From positions 310,001 to 374,000 of the forward strand of contig NGZR01000001.1 of assembly GCA_002197995.1 (NCBI GenBank): 64,000 nucleotides of DNA, given 5' to 3'. Under the pieces are notes generated by a model. The model was not told the DNA's origin. It did not search any database and saw only the letters and a program-made list of their open reading frames with translations. This DNA comes from Gaeumannomyces sp. JS-464 (Eukaryota; Ascomycota; Sordariomycetes; Magnaporthales; Magnaporthaceae). Within the stretch, counting starts at the first letter, position 1. Every line of letters starts with the position of its first letter. Made by a program: the position numbers and the translations under genes. This document shows positions 42,849 to 53,400 of this stretch, piece by piece.

Positions 42849-44700
42849 TTTTTAAAAGATCTTTTCCTACCAAAAGAGATTATAACAATAACAATACCAA
42901 ACACTACGAATAACGACGGGGGTTTAACTCCTACCCCTAATGCCCCGACCCCCTTTTTACAAAGCTCGCTATTCGCTGCTATTGCGAACCTCCAAACACG
43001 ATTAGCCGCGGCCGAATTTAACCAACAAAAGTTTTAAAACGACGCTAATAAGCTTTTCGTCGACCACCGCAACGACATTACGCGGGTGATAACGGAATAA
43101 AAGGACTAACTTTTAGCCGTATACGCAACACTCCTCGCACCGAAACGGCTGCTTTTTAAAAACCCGACTTTATATGCCGGCGATAAAAGCGGTTTCGACG
43201 TTTAAAAAAACGCGGTCGAATATAAGCTTAACCGAAACGCGAAGTTTATCGAGAACGACCGCGATAGGTTCGAATACATTTAAACGTGTTTAGCCTTAAG
43301 CATTTAAAATGTGGTACGCTTTTATTACGAAATTGGAGGATTAAATAGCACGTATAACCCAGCCGACTTTATTTTCCATTTTAATACCATTTTTAACGAC
43401 CCTTATAAAAAAGCTTAAGCTTTAGCGAAGTTGGAAGTTTGCTGGATAAAGCCGGGCTAAACGTTTATTTATTTCCATACTAAATTCGAAATGCTGCTAG
43501 CATTCGCTAGCGGATTGGGATGGGCGGATAAAATTAAAATCAATTACTTTCGCTTTCGCATTTCCAACCGCATTCGTTTAGCGGCGGTAGCGGGCTTATA
43601 TAACACCACTTTTTATTAAAAAGTGGTAACGGTATACAAACGCATTGTATAAACATTAAAAGCGATCGATTTAAATAATAAATTCGGCAAAAAAGCATTA
43701 TAACCCCCCGTTTTTGCCTATACCGGAGGAAATGCGAAAAATATTTTAATAATAAGCGTTAACGCGGCTTATATTAACGTATAACCGCTACGCAAGTACG
43801 CGCCTTTTGGGTATTCCAGGAAGAATTTTAACGGCGACGGGAATCCGGGGCGTGTTAAATTATGGAAGTAAAAAAATACGAGCGACGAGCTTATCGTACC
43901 GAAGCGCAGTACGGCCGAAGGAAAATAAGTTAACCCCGACCTAAAATACCGGTATTAAGGGGGAAAAAAGTAGCCCTTAATAAAAGATTTAATTAAAGGG
44001 GGAAATTGCGGTAGCGGATATAAACTGCAATTAATGGCCATTTAAAAGAAAGTGGAAAAACGAATTAAAGGAAATCGAACGAAGCATGGACGGCCCCCCG
44101 TTTTTGGTCCCGATATTGCTTAACTTTTCCTAATTTATTAATGCATAAGTGGATTTAAAGTGCGAGTGTTACGCGGTAATAAGCGAAAGATTTGCGATAA
44201 AACTTTAAATTAAAAAAAACGACTTTACAAACCACGATAGCTGGGAACGGTTTTAAGCAAAGCCCCGTTAGCTATTAAGTACCTTATTAAATGTAAAATG
44301 GATATGGATAGCTAAATAAAGCTTATCCTATTTTACATTATTCCGGGCATGTTACGGGATGTTATCCTAAAACTTTTATAAATAAAGCGCGAATAAGTTA
44401 CTTTTAACGCGGCTTCGAGTTGCTTACGGATAAAGGCAAAATAACTAATTCGTAGTTAAAAAGCGAAAGCCCAATTAACCCGGAAAAATTTCCCGGTAAT
44501 TATCGGCAGTATTTTCGCCGCAGTTTGCCGAAAATAGCAACGAAACTTTTAATAAAGTTACGAATTTATATCCACTTTTTAAAGGAAATAATATAAATGT
44601 TACAGCTTACCGCTAAAATACCACCGCTTAACCGGTTAAAACCTAAACTGCTTTAAAAATTAGCGGAATTCGCCGACATTTTCGATAAAACGAAAGCATT
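42831..44700 (+). pseudogene. G5 gag and pol N-terminal region
   Basis: ATG 42831 opens a clean 68-codon stretch (MARSITFLKDLFLPKEIITI, then NNDGGLTPTPNAPTPFLQSS and LFAAIANLQTRLAAAEFNQQ). In the same frame past stops come NPTLYAGDKSGFDV, KNAVEYKLNRNAKFIENDRD, NPADFIFHFNTIFNDPYKKA and TFIYFHTKFEMLLAFASGLG, the standard capsid pattern of fungal gypsy gag. I see no CCHC knuckle. A protease region probably lies near 44080-44260 but the active-site triplet is not identifiable. The start is in the LTR, so transcript and protein begin in the repeat. Confidence 0.75.
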
Positions 44701-47700
44701 AGGGTTGCTTTTACACCGGGGGAACCTAAACCATTATATTAAACTAAAGAAAAACAATAACGGCTCCATTTCGAACCTCTTTTAAAAATGCTTATATAGC
44801 ATGCCGAAAAAACAACTTTTAAAACTGCGCAAACAAATTACCGATTTAATAAATAAAAGCTGGATTCGCGCTAGTTTATTTCCGATAGCCGCGCTTATCC
44901 TAATGGTACGCAAACAGTTAGGGGGCTGGCGCTTATACGTGGATTACCGTGCATTTAACGCGATTACGCTCCAAAATCGCTACCTTTTGCCGTTAGTAAA
45001 AAAAACATTTCGCTTTTTATTAAAAGCGAAATGGTTTATAAAAGTAAACGTTAAAGCCGCTTTTTACAAAATCCGGGTAGCAAAAGGCGAAAAACATTTA
45101 ACAGCGTTTTAAATACGATTCGGATTATTCGAATGGCTAATATGCCCGTTCGGATTTGCAAAAGCTTTAGCAACGTTTTAACGCTATATTAACGGTGTTT
45201 TAAGCGATATTTTCGACGATTTCGTATTAGCATATTGGACGACGTGTTTATTTTTTTTTCGGGATTTCGCAAAAATCATATGAAAAAAAGTGAAAAAAGT
45301 TTTCCGTCGGCTAAAAAAACGCCGGGCTAAACTTAAATTTGGAAAAAAGCGATTTCGTAATACAAAAAGTCAAATATTTGGGGTTTATAATTAAAGCAAA
45401 AAAGGGAATTTAAACCAACCTAAAGAAATCCGCGCGATTCGCGATTAAAAAGCGCTAAAAAAACTTAAAGGATTTCGCGGTTTTCTTAGCTTCGCTAATT
45501 TTTACCGAGATTTTATCGACAAATATTCGGAGCTAGTTGCGCTATTGCTAGTTTAACTAAAAAAGGGATTCCGTACTAATGGGATTTTAAAATCGATATA
45601 ACATTCGAACGGCTAAAGCTAGCGTTTATTTAAATACCCGTATTAGCATAATAGGATTTAAAATAAAATACGAGGTTAAAGTTAAACTATTCCGGGACGG
45701 TTTTAGGAGGTTGCTTATCCTAAAAAGGGAAAAACGGCTTATAACGACCAATTGTTTACCATTCCGCTAAACTAAACGACGCATAACGCAATTATACTAT
45801 TTACGATAAAAAACTCCTAGCGGTAATAAAATGCTTAAAAACTTGGGACGCAAAATTACGAAACGTGTTTAAGCCGTTTTTAATCTTTATAAATTATAAA
45901 AGTTTGGAATACTTTTTTAAACCCTGAAAAATATCCGAAAAATAAATGCGTTAGGCGGAAATATTAGCAAAATTTAACTATAATTTGCAATACCGATTAG
46001 GGAAATACGCAATATTGCCGGACGCGCTATTACGAAAAAAACAGGACGAAAAGGAGAAATACGCAAAGCAATGCTATTATAACTAATGCAACCCGGTTAA
46101 AGCATAACGCTAGTAAAATTCCGTATTAACTTCGTATTTATAACCATTTTATCCCTAAGTTAAATTTATAACGAAGTTACGCCGATACGAAAAAAAACTT
46201 TAACATTTAACCCGGCTTAGCTATTAATACGAAACCACATTTACGTTATACTTTTTTAACGAGAGCTATTATTTTTCGCGAATAAATTTTAGCGAATTTA
46301 TAAAACGAAGCGTTACGCCGCGATAAAACATACGAATATAAGCTTGTAGCAATTTAGCAAAATGCGCGCAATTTTCCTTTAAAAGCTAATATAAAAACGC
46401 AAATGGCAAATTGCGAAATTAATGCATAAAAAGCATTTTAATATAAAAAGCGGTTATAGCTTCCAATTTAGGAATTATTAACTACTATTTTAATTTAAAA
46501 AGTATACGCTTTTTCGATTATAAGCTACGCGGGTTAAAATAACACATTTGCCGTTTTATACCGGGATTACCATTAAAATGGGATATTACGGGATGTGGCA
46601 TAATTCGTTCGCAATTATAACATATGCCGCAAATCCCGCCCGTTATAATAATATAAATAAGGGTTATTACGCCCCTTTCCGGTTTTAAACCAATTTTGGA
46701 AAAAACATTTCGATAAATTTTATAATAAAGCTTCCCGCTACCGAAAAAGGACCGGAATATTTAATGGTAATTATTAACAAATTGTTAAAATATATCCAAT
46801 TAAAAGCTATGCATAGTATAAAGGCAAAAAAATGTGCAGTAAAATTCCGTTTTGCCTAATAGCGATTTCGTGGCTTCCCGAATAGTATTATATCCGATAA
46901 AAGTTTAAATTAGGTTGGAAAATTTTAGATAAAACTATGCTTTTAAATAAAAATCGAACAATTGCTTTTTATATCCTTTTACCCCGAAATAAACGGGGGC
47001 ATAAAACGAGTAAACCAAAAAGTTTAGCATTATTTACGCTGTTTTATCACTTTCGCGCAAACTAATTGGTTATAATATTTCGACGTTTGCTAATTTGCGC
47101 TTAACAATAAAAATTCGACTATTACAAAATATAGCCCTAACCGTTTACTTTTTAAATTCGATATTAACCTAATCCTAATATACCTTTTACTAAATAACGC
47201 GTTTAAAGCTAATAAAAAAAGGCGCGTTTTCGCTTTCTTAACCCATTTACGCGAAAGATTAAAACTCGTTATAAGAGCCGCGGCATTTGCGTAATAATAA
47301 TAAAAATCCTAAACGAATAAATTCCGCCACCCGGCCGAAAAATACAAAATGGGGGATAAAGTTTAACTATTCTTTTGCAATATTAAAATAAACCGTTTTA
47401 GTAAAAAGCTAAACTAGGTGGCAAACAAATACGAAATGGTTACGGTTTTAACTTTTTTTATTATTATATTAAATATGTTTAAAAGCATTTACCTTACTTT
47501 TTACGTGGAACTAATCGAACGAGTAACGGATAACCCGCTTTTATTATAAATAAATACGGATATACGACCAAGCCCCGTCCTAATCCCACTATTAAAAAAT
47601 AGCGAACCCCGGAAAAAGTGGTTCGTAAAAAGGATTTTAACAATAAAAAACGCCAAAAGGCGGGGAAAAAGGCAGGTATTAGTAAAATAAGTAAAATAGG

Positions 47701-47760
47701 ATAAGGCGAATTGGAACCTATTGGAAGATTTCGAAAATACAACGGCAATGGCAAACTTCG
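44700..47760 (+). pseudogene. G5 pol: RT, RNase H, integrase, chromodomain
   Basis: RT is open at 44801-45112: INKSWIRASLFPIAALILMV, then GGWRLYVDYRAFNAITLQNR and AKWFIKVNVKAAFYKIRVAK, where the first catalytic Asp is now Asn. A one-base loss precedes the ILDDVFIF loop near 45230-45250. FRGFLSFANFYRDFIDKYSE-like residues follow near 45470-45530. RNase H carries YTIYDKKLLAVIKCL near 45785-45835 and DHKSLEYFF-like residues near 45890-45915. Integrase follows to about 47460, then FYVELIERVTDNPL and a chromodomain-like stretch (VKRILTIKNAKRRGKRQVLV) to 47760. Stops and frame shifts are present but sparse for this window. Confidence 0.78.
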
Positions 47761-47789
47761 AAGCGTAATAAAAAAACGCGCGCATTTAA

Positions 47790-49770
47790 AACGGTCCCGA
47801 ACTGCGAAGCAAAAGGAAGTAAACGGCGGCGTTACGTAAATAAAAAAAGCGCGTTACGGGTGTTTAACTACCTAAAGATAAAGAAAAGCTAAAAAGCGGG
47901 CGGGCGCGCATTATATAAAAGTACGAAGTTAAAACGACTTTTAGTTTAACTATAATTACGAACGATGCGATAAAAAGTAAAAAGCGCGCTAGCTTCGGAA
48001 ATTTAGCGAAGAAAAACAAAAACGAACGCTAAGGTTAAAACGCGCCGGCTTAAATACGAAAATAAAAAAAAGCTTTAGCACGATAAGTTATTACCATGCC
48101 TAAAACCTAACTTTAAAAAAAGAGATTTACGCATATAACATAAAGGAAAAGCGGAATTAAAACGCGTTTTTATCGTTAAGGGACTCCTTTTTTTTAAGCT
48201 TAAAAAGGGAACGGTATTAACGGGAAAAGGAGCTGCCGCCGTTGCGATTAACATCCCGATAACGACGACGCTTTTTACGGTGCTAAGCGGCACGAAAAAA
48301 GGGCGACGGCTTATAACGCCTCAAGTTAAAATAATAAGTAAAACGACGACGCGCCGAGCTTTTATTAAACTAAATACGGTTATTGCTAGCCATTTAAATA
48401 ATAACGTTTAATAAGCCGGTTATCGCGCGTTTCGGCGCAACGCTCCGCTTTTATTTAAAACTTTTGCGGATGATTAACGACGCCGTTATTAAAAGCATAC
48501 GGGGAAAGGCCAATTATTTGCATAAAGCCGAAACTACGGATAAGCGTATTTATAAACTGTTAGCTTTAATTGCTATAACGGGAAAAAGTACTAGCCGCAT
48601 TATCGAAAACCAAAGCGTTTTTCGCGGGGTTAGCATTTTAAATATGCTAACGGTCGAAATTCGCGTTAATTTCGTTAAAAAATTGCGATTAATGCTGGTA
48701 GGCAATAAGGTACTCGCGAATAAAGACTGGTCGCGAGCTTTTGCCGAAAAAAACGCCAAACGTAAAAATATATCGATTATTAATCGTTATAATAAAAAGG
48801 TTACGTTAAGCACGGCGAAAGGCAAAGCTTAAAGCGTAAGCAGTATTAAAAGTGTTACAGCCCGCTGTTTTTCCTTTGCGGTAACGGTCGTAAGCTTATC
48901 CGGGTCGGTACTTTTTGCAAACCACGACCCTAATAACTTTTAACTTTTAAAAGCACGCGTTACACTCGTACTTTTGGTGGACGAAAGCCGCGTATTCCTC
49001 GTTCGACGAATTACCCGTTAGGTTAATCGCGTCGGTAGCGCGACGGCCTTTATCGCGCTTATGCTAAAAAATATAATAGGTTAAACACGGATAACAAACG
49101 AGCGCGGAAAAACTTACGCGTTCGAACGGATCGCCGTTACCACCGCTAAAAGGCGAAAAAAGAGCGGCAACGGCAGCAAACATCGTGGATAACGTGCGGG
49201 TGGGGGTTGGCGTTCGTAATGGAATAAAAGCGCGATAAATGCGGAAAAAACCAAGGCTAAAAACGGGATCGCATAAAAAGGCAAAACGACGGCGGCGGCG
49301 AAATAAAGCGAGGACGTAGCCGCAATAGGCAAAAAACGAGAACTGTTAACCAGCACCTAGGAGAAAGGGCGGAGGAGGAACGGAAATGGTTAAAACGAAA
49401 AGCTAAGGTTAAAACGATAACGAGCGAGAAAATTTTTTTAGCAAAAGCGAAGTCGCAAAAGGGACAAATAAATTACGCGAAGCAACCAAAAGCAAGCATA
49501 AGGAAGGGAAAAAAGAAGCGAGGTAATTAAAAACCACGAGGCAACCAGGAGGTAAGCCGTCGCTACCGACAAAAAGGGAAGGAACGCCGGGTTAAAACAC
49601 GGAAGATTTAGGCACCCATTTAAAGGCCGACCCGGGGCCGAACATACCAATAACACCCCCTAGCACGGCACGAGGCCTTTTAACAAAAGGGCCACCTATG
49701 CTAACGGAGCGCGCGAAAAACGGGAAAGGAACGAAACAATTAAAAAAGGCGAGCCCGGAGGAGGCGGCTA
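47790..49770 (+). other. 2 kb non-pol tail of G5
   Basis: Lys/Arg/Glu-rich frames on the + strand without a domain I can name, apart from the ORF at 48398-48832. The last part reads GPNIPITPPSTARGLLTKGP near 49630-49695. The hydrophobic open frames on the - strand at 49114-49356 and 49438-49656 look like reverse images of Lys-rich coding and are not called. It ends at the polypurine tract. Confidence 0.45.
48398..48832 (+). CDS. Stop-free extra ORF between pol and 3' LTR of G5
   Basis: 145 codons without a stop (first ATG at 48470, about 120 codons), in a neighbourhood where every other frame is broken. Sequence includes RFGATLRFYLKLLRMINDAV, KANYLHKAETTDKRIYKLLA, SIFNMLTV-like SILNMLTVEIRVNFVKKLRL and NKDWSRAFAEKNAKRKN. 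It is basic and looks helical, with no Cys cluster and no signal peptide. I do not recognise it. It could be a captured gene, a third element gene or a chance survivor; no second copy exists in the window for comparison. Confidence 0.4.
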   Translation: MITFNKPVIARFGATLRFYLKLLRMINDAVIKSIRGKANYLHKAETTDKRIYKLLALIAITGKSTSRIIENQSVFRGVSILNMLTVEIRVNFVKKLRLMLVGNKVLANKDWSRAFAEKNAKRKNISIINRYNKKVTLSTAKGKA

Positions 49771-49950
49771 TGTTATGGTTCCGTGCTTTGGGCACGGAAG
49801 TGACAGCTTAGGGGTTACCCTTAAGCCAACTCGTGTATATATAGGAACCATATAACCTTTCCCATAGCCTTTTCTTTTTTCCTCCTTATTTTTTAAAATA
49901 ACATCACTTTAACCCCTACTGGCGACCACCCAGTGGCCAGGTTTATTACA
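49771..49950 (+). repeat. 3' LTR of G5
   Basis: 180 bp, TGTTATGGTTCCGTGC to GGCCAGGTTTATTACA. It differs from the 5' LTR at only a handful of mostly C/T positions, so G5 is a recent insertion relative to the rest. Confidence 0.9.
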
Positions 49951-50267
49951 ATATCGTCGTGCAGCACTTTAAACTTAAAGCCGAGCTAAAAAAGGCGGAG
50001 GAAAAAATTTTCCGTTTTTAAAAACAAAAACGGATATGGTTGGAAAAGATAATGCGCGCGGTGCGCCGTGATATTAATTTAATAGAAAAATTAAAGCGTG
50101 TTAAGCGGGAGGAAGCTAACTAGGCGGTTTGCTAAGCTGCTTTGTAAATTAAACCGTTCGTAGCTCCTGCCGTTTTTTTCGATTGGCAAGCATTCGGGGT
50201 TAATCCTAACTTAAACCTATTTACCTTTTTAACCGCGGTAAGCCGTAACTTTTTAATAACTTTTTTA

Positions 50268-50339
50268 GGTTGTGTAGCGCAGTGGTAACGCGTTTTACCC
50301 AATTAGCCGGAGGTTTTAGGTTCGACTTTTAATGCGACT
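50268..50339 (+). ncRNA. tRNA-like sequence in G3 (antisense to pol)
   Basis: 72 nt, best-preserved boxes of the three: A box TAGCGCAGTGG and B box GGTTCGACTTT. Acceptor arms GGTTGTG and TGCGACT pair with G-T wobbles. The middle (TTTTACCCAATTAGCCG) gives no normal anticodon arm. It starts about 35 nt after the end of the antisense ORF, as in G2 and G4. Confidence 0.58.
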
Positions 50340-50429
50340 ATTGCTAGGAATCCGATTGTCGACGCGTCGGCGATCGGGTTTTTAGCTACTTTTGCTTTTG
50401 CTAACCTCCTTATAAGTGCTTTTGCCGGT

Positions 50430-53400
50430 ACTTCGTTAGAACTTTTTGGCAGTTTATAAGGTTGGTTTTTTTTCCCCACGTATTTTCCTCGTAACCGTAT
50501 TTTTTCTATTTAATTAGGTATTTTTAGGCCTATTTTTTAGCTTATGATTTAAAAAATTTTCGATTTCGTATTTTTGTTTTGGGTTAATTTCCACTAACTT
50601 GTTACTTTTAAAGCCCGGTAGCGCTAGTTCGAATAAAAAAATATAAAAAACCGGGTGGGATTTTATAATCGGTGGTAGTTGGAATTTGTAATTTACGTTC
50701 GAAACCTTTTTTAATATTTTAAAAGGTTTTAGTTTTTTATAGTTTAGCTTATCGTTCGGTTGTTTTATTTTAATATTGCGTCGAAAAAAATAAAGGTTAT
50801 TTCCCTTTTTAAAAATCGGGTTTTTAATTTTTTTTTTATTTGCTTAAGTGGTTATGCGGTGCCGTAATTCCTTTAGCTTTATTTAAAAGTGTTTATGCAA
50901 TTTAGTAAATTTCGTTATTTGTATTTTCGCTACCGGGGCATGCTTTTTTGCCCTAGGTTTTTTATACGTTATAAACGTAAACCCGTAGTTTGCATAAAAC
51001 GGTATAATTCCTATGCTTTTATAAATTAAATTGTTATAAGCGAATTAAGCTATAAAAAGTAATTAACGTGGTTTATTACCGAGTGACGCACTTTCACCGA
51101 GTGGCGCACTCCAAATCCCATACTAAACGCGGTTTTTTTTTCAACTAAATAACTCGCCCAATTTATAATTAAATCTTACCAAAATTTAATACATTATATT
51201 TAACTATATAGCCGATTTTATAATAAATTAGTGATATTTTTACTATTACTCTTTTAGGGTTAGTTTGCATATTTACACAGTGCATTATACAGTGTTTTAA
51301 ACCAACCTTAAAGGAGTAATAATAAAAATATCACTAATTTATTATAAAATCGGCTATATCGTTAAATATAACGTATTAAATTTTGGTAAGATTTAATTAT
51401 AAATTGGGCGAGTTATTTAGTTGAAAAAAAAACCGCGTTTAGTATGGGATTTGGAGTGCGCCACTCGGTGAGAGTGCGTCACTCGGTGATAAACCACGTT
51501 ATATCCAATCGTTTTATTTATAATTAACGTAATAACGTAAATACTACTTTATGGTTTGGTTCGTCCGCTTCGTTTATTCGTTTATTTAAAAGTGGTAAGC
51601 GGTAAATAGGGAGTGCTTAGCTTTTAATAAAACCGTAAACCTTTTTTAAAACTTACTTGTAAATAGTTTATTTTTATTCGTAATTAAGCGGTTTGGCGTG
51701 CCGTATTCCGCTACTACGTGTTTAATAAAAACGTACGTTAACTTGGTAGCGTTATTGCTGTTTTTATACGGTAAAAATAAGGCGTATTTGGTAAACTTAT
51801 TTATTACTATTAGTATATTATCGTACTTCGCTTTAGTTATTAGTTTTTTAAATTGAGGAAGTTTAATAACGAAATTTATAGTAATTTCCTATTACGTTTT
51901 GTTCGGTGCTGGTAAAAATTGTAATAACTTATATGGTTTATGCTTATTAGTTTTATTTTTAGCATAATTTTCGCAATTCTTTATTACGTTTTATATTTCG
52001 GCTCGAATTTTTGCGAACCCGTAATGTTATTATAATTATTTCCATATTTTTTTACGCTTTAATAACCGTATGCTAGTTAATTGTAAATTTGTTAAATTTT
52101 TTTAAGGTTTAAACTTTTCCCCACCGGACCGTTTTAGCGAGTATTTTTTATGCTAGGATTAAAAATCCGTTTGGTTTTTTCGTTAAAATTACCCGTATTT
52201 TTTTAGGTATTATAACCTAATGGTTTAATCGTCGGCTTAAAGCGTCCGCCCGGCCGTTTTCCGACCCTTTTCGGTATTTAACCCAAATATTATAGTTTTG
52301 TAAAAACTCGCGTTAACGGATTTATTACTTGTTTAGGTTTTTGCTAATAATAAAATGTATTAAGTTTTTATAGTTTGTATATACCACGATTTAATGCCTC
52401 GCGTTATAAAAATGCGAACGCCACTTTTCGAGTGCTCGGATTATTGCTAAAAGTTTTTTATTATAAACTTGGTAATTTAATTTAAATCCATTTAATTTTT
52501 ACGAAAAAAACGCGCAAAGATATAACCGTTCCTAATCGTTTCGTTATTCGAATTGGCCGCCGATCGCGTAATCCGACGCGTCGGTTTCGATTTTGAAAGG
52601 TTTTTTTAGGTTTAAAAGCGCTAATATTAATTCGTTGATTACAGCGTCCCGTAACTGTTTAAAAGCTTTTTATTTTTATTTTTCCCAATAAAACTGGTAA
52701 TTATTTTCAATAAAGTTCGTAAATAGTATGGCGATTTTGCTATAACTACGGATAAACCGTTTATAAAAGTTTAAAAATTTTAGGAATTTTCGTACTTTCG
52801 TAACGTTTTTAAATATAAGCCATTTTTTAACTTTTTCGACTTTTTTAAAGTTTATGCAAACCTGTTCAAATGTAATTACAAACTTTAAAAAAGTGATTTT
52901 TTGCGAATACTATTCGCACTTTTTTAGTTTAACGAAAAGCTTTACATTAAGTAGCTTTTAAAATACCTGGTATACGTACTGCTTATATTTTTTTATCGTT
53001 TTTAAAAAATTAGGATATCGTTTAAATACGCGAAAACGAAAACGTTAAAGTATTTGCGTAATATATAGTTAATTATCTTTTGGAACGTGGTTAATGCATT
53101 GGTAAATTCGAAAGTTATTACTAAAAATTCGTAAAATCCAAACTTTATTTTAAAAGCTATAAGTTATTTTTAACCTTTTTTAATCCGTATTAAATTGTAA
53201 GCTTTTCGTAAGTTTAAAACCGTAAAATATTAGGTTTTACTGAGTTTATTTCGTAATTCGTCGATAAAAGGTAAAGGATATCGGTTTTTAATTATAGCTT
53301 CGTTTAATAGGCGGTAATTGATGAATATTCGCTCCGTTTTATTTTTTTTATAGGATCCCGTATTTTATTAAAAAGTTAAAAGGTTTAATATATCCTTTTC

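Larger units (their letters stand above)
42669..49950 (+). mobile_element. Complete Ty3/gypsy element G5 (+ strand), TSD ATATC
   Basis: Two 180 bp LTRs (42669-42848 and 49771-49950), nearly identical, flanked by ATATC (42664-42668, 49951-49955). Between them lie gag, RT, RNase H, integrase and a chromodomain-like end on the + strand, then about 2 kb of extra sequence before a purine-rich tract (GGAGCCCGGAGGAGGCGGC, just before 49771). It is less mutated than G3, which it interrupts, and so is younger. Confidence 0.9.
42520..50233 (+). pseudogene. Antisense accessory ORF of G3, split by G5
   Basis: Exon-like parts at 42520-42668 and 49956-50233, separated by G5 and its ATATC duplication. It reads MPFCFYYNEVLKRKKCKAF, a one-base deficit in a T run (42573-42579), then RYVKCF...LKCDVL; across the insertion FTNFRNIVVQHFKLKAEL continues in the same frame. 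Next come KKAEEKIFRF, LEKIMRAVRRDINLIEKLKR and VKREEAN, and the C-terminal block AVFFDWQAFGVNPNLNL. The continued frame across the insertion site shows the ORF predates G5. The blocks match G2 and G4 in order. Function unknown; predicted Cys-rich head plus basic coiled coil. Confidence 0.6.

Noticed and set aside
47494..47785. Hydrophobic open frames on the - strand in G5
   Set aside because: They are complementary to a Lys/Arg-rich chromodomain region on the + strand; AAA codons read as Phe in reverse. The same holds for 49114-49356 and 49438-49656.
42669..49950. G5 as a Ty1/copia element
   Set aside because: Domain order (RT and RNase H before integrase) and RT sequence (VDYRAFNAIT) are those of Ty3/gypsy.
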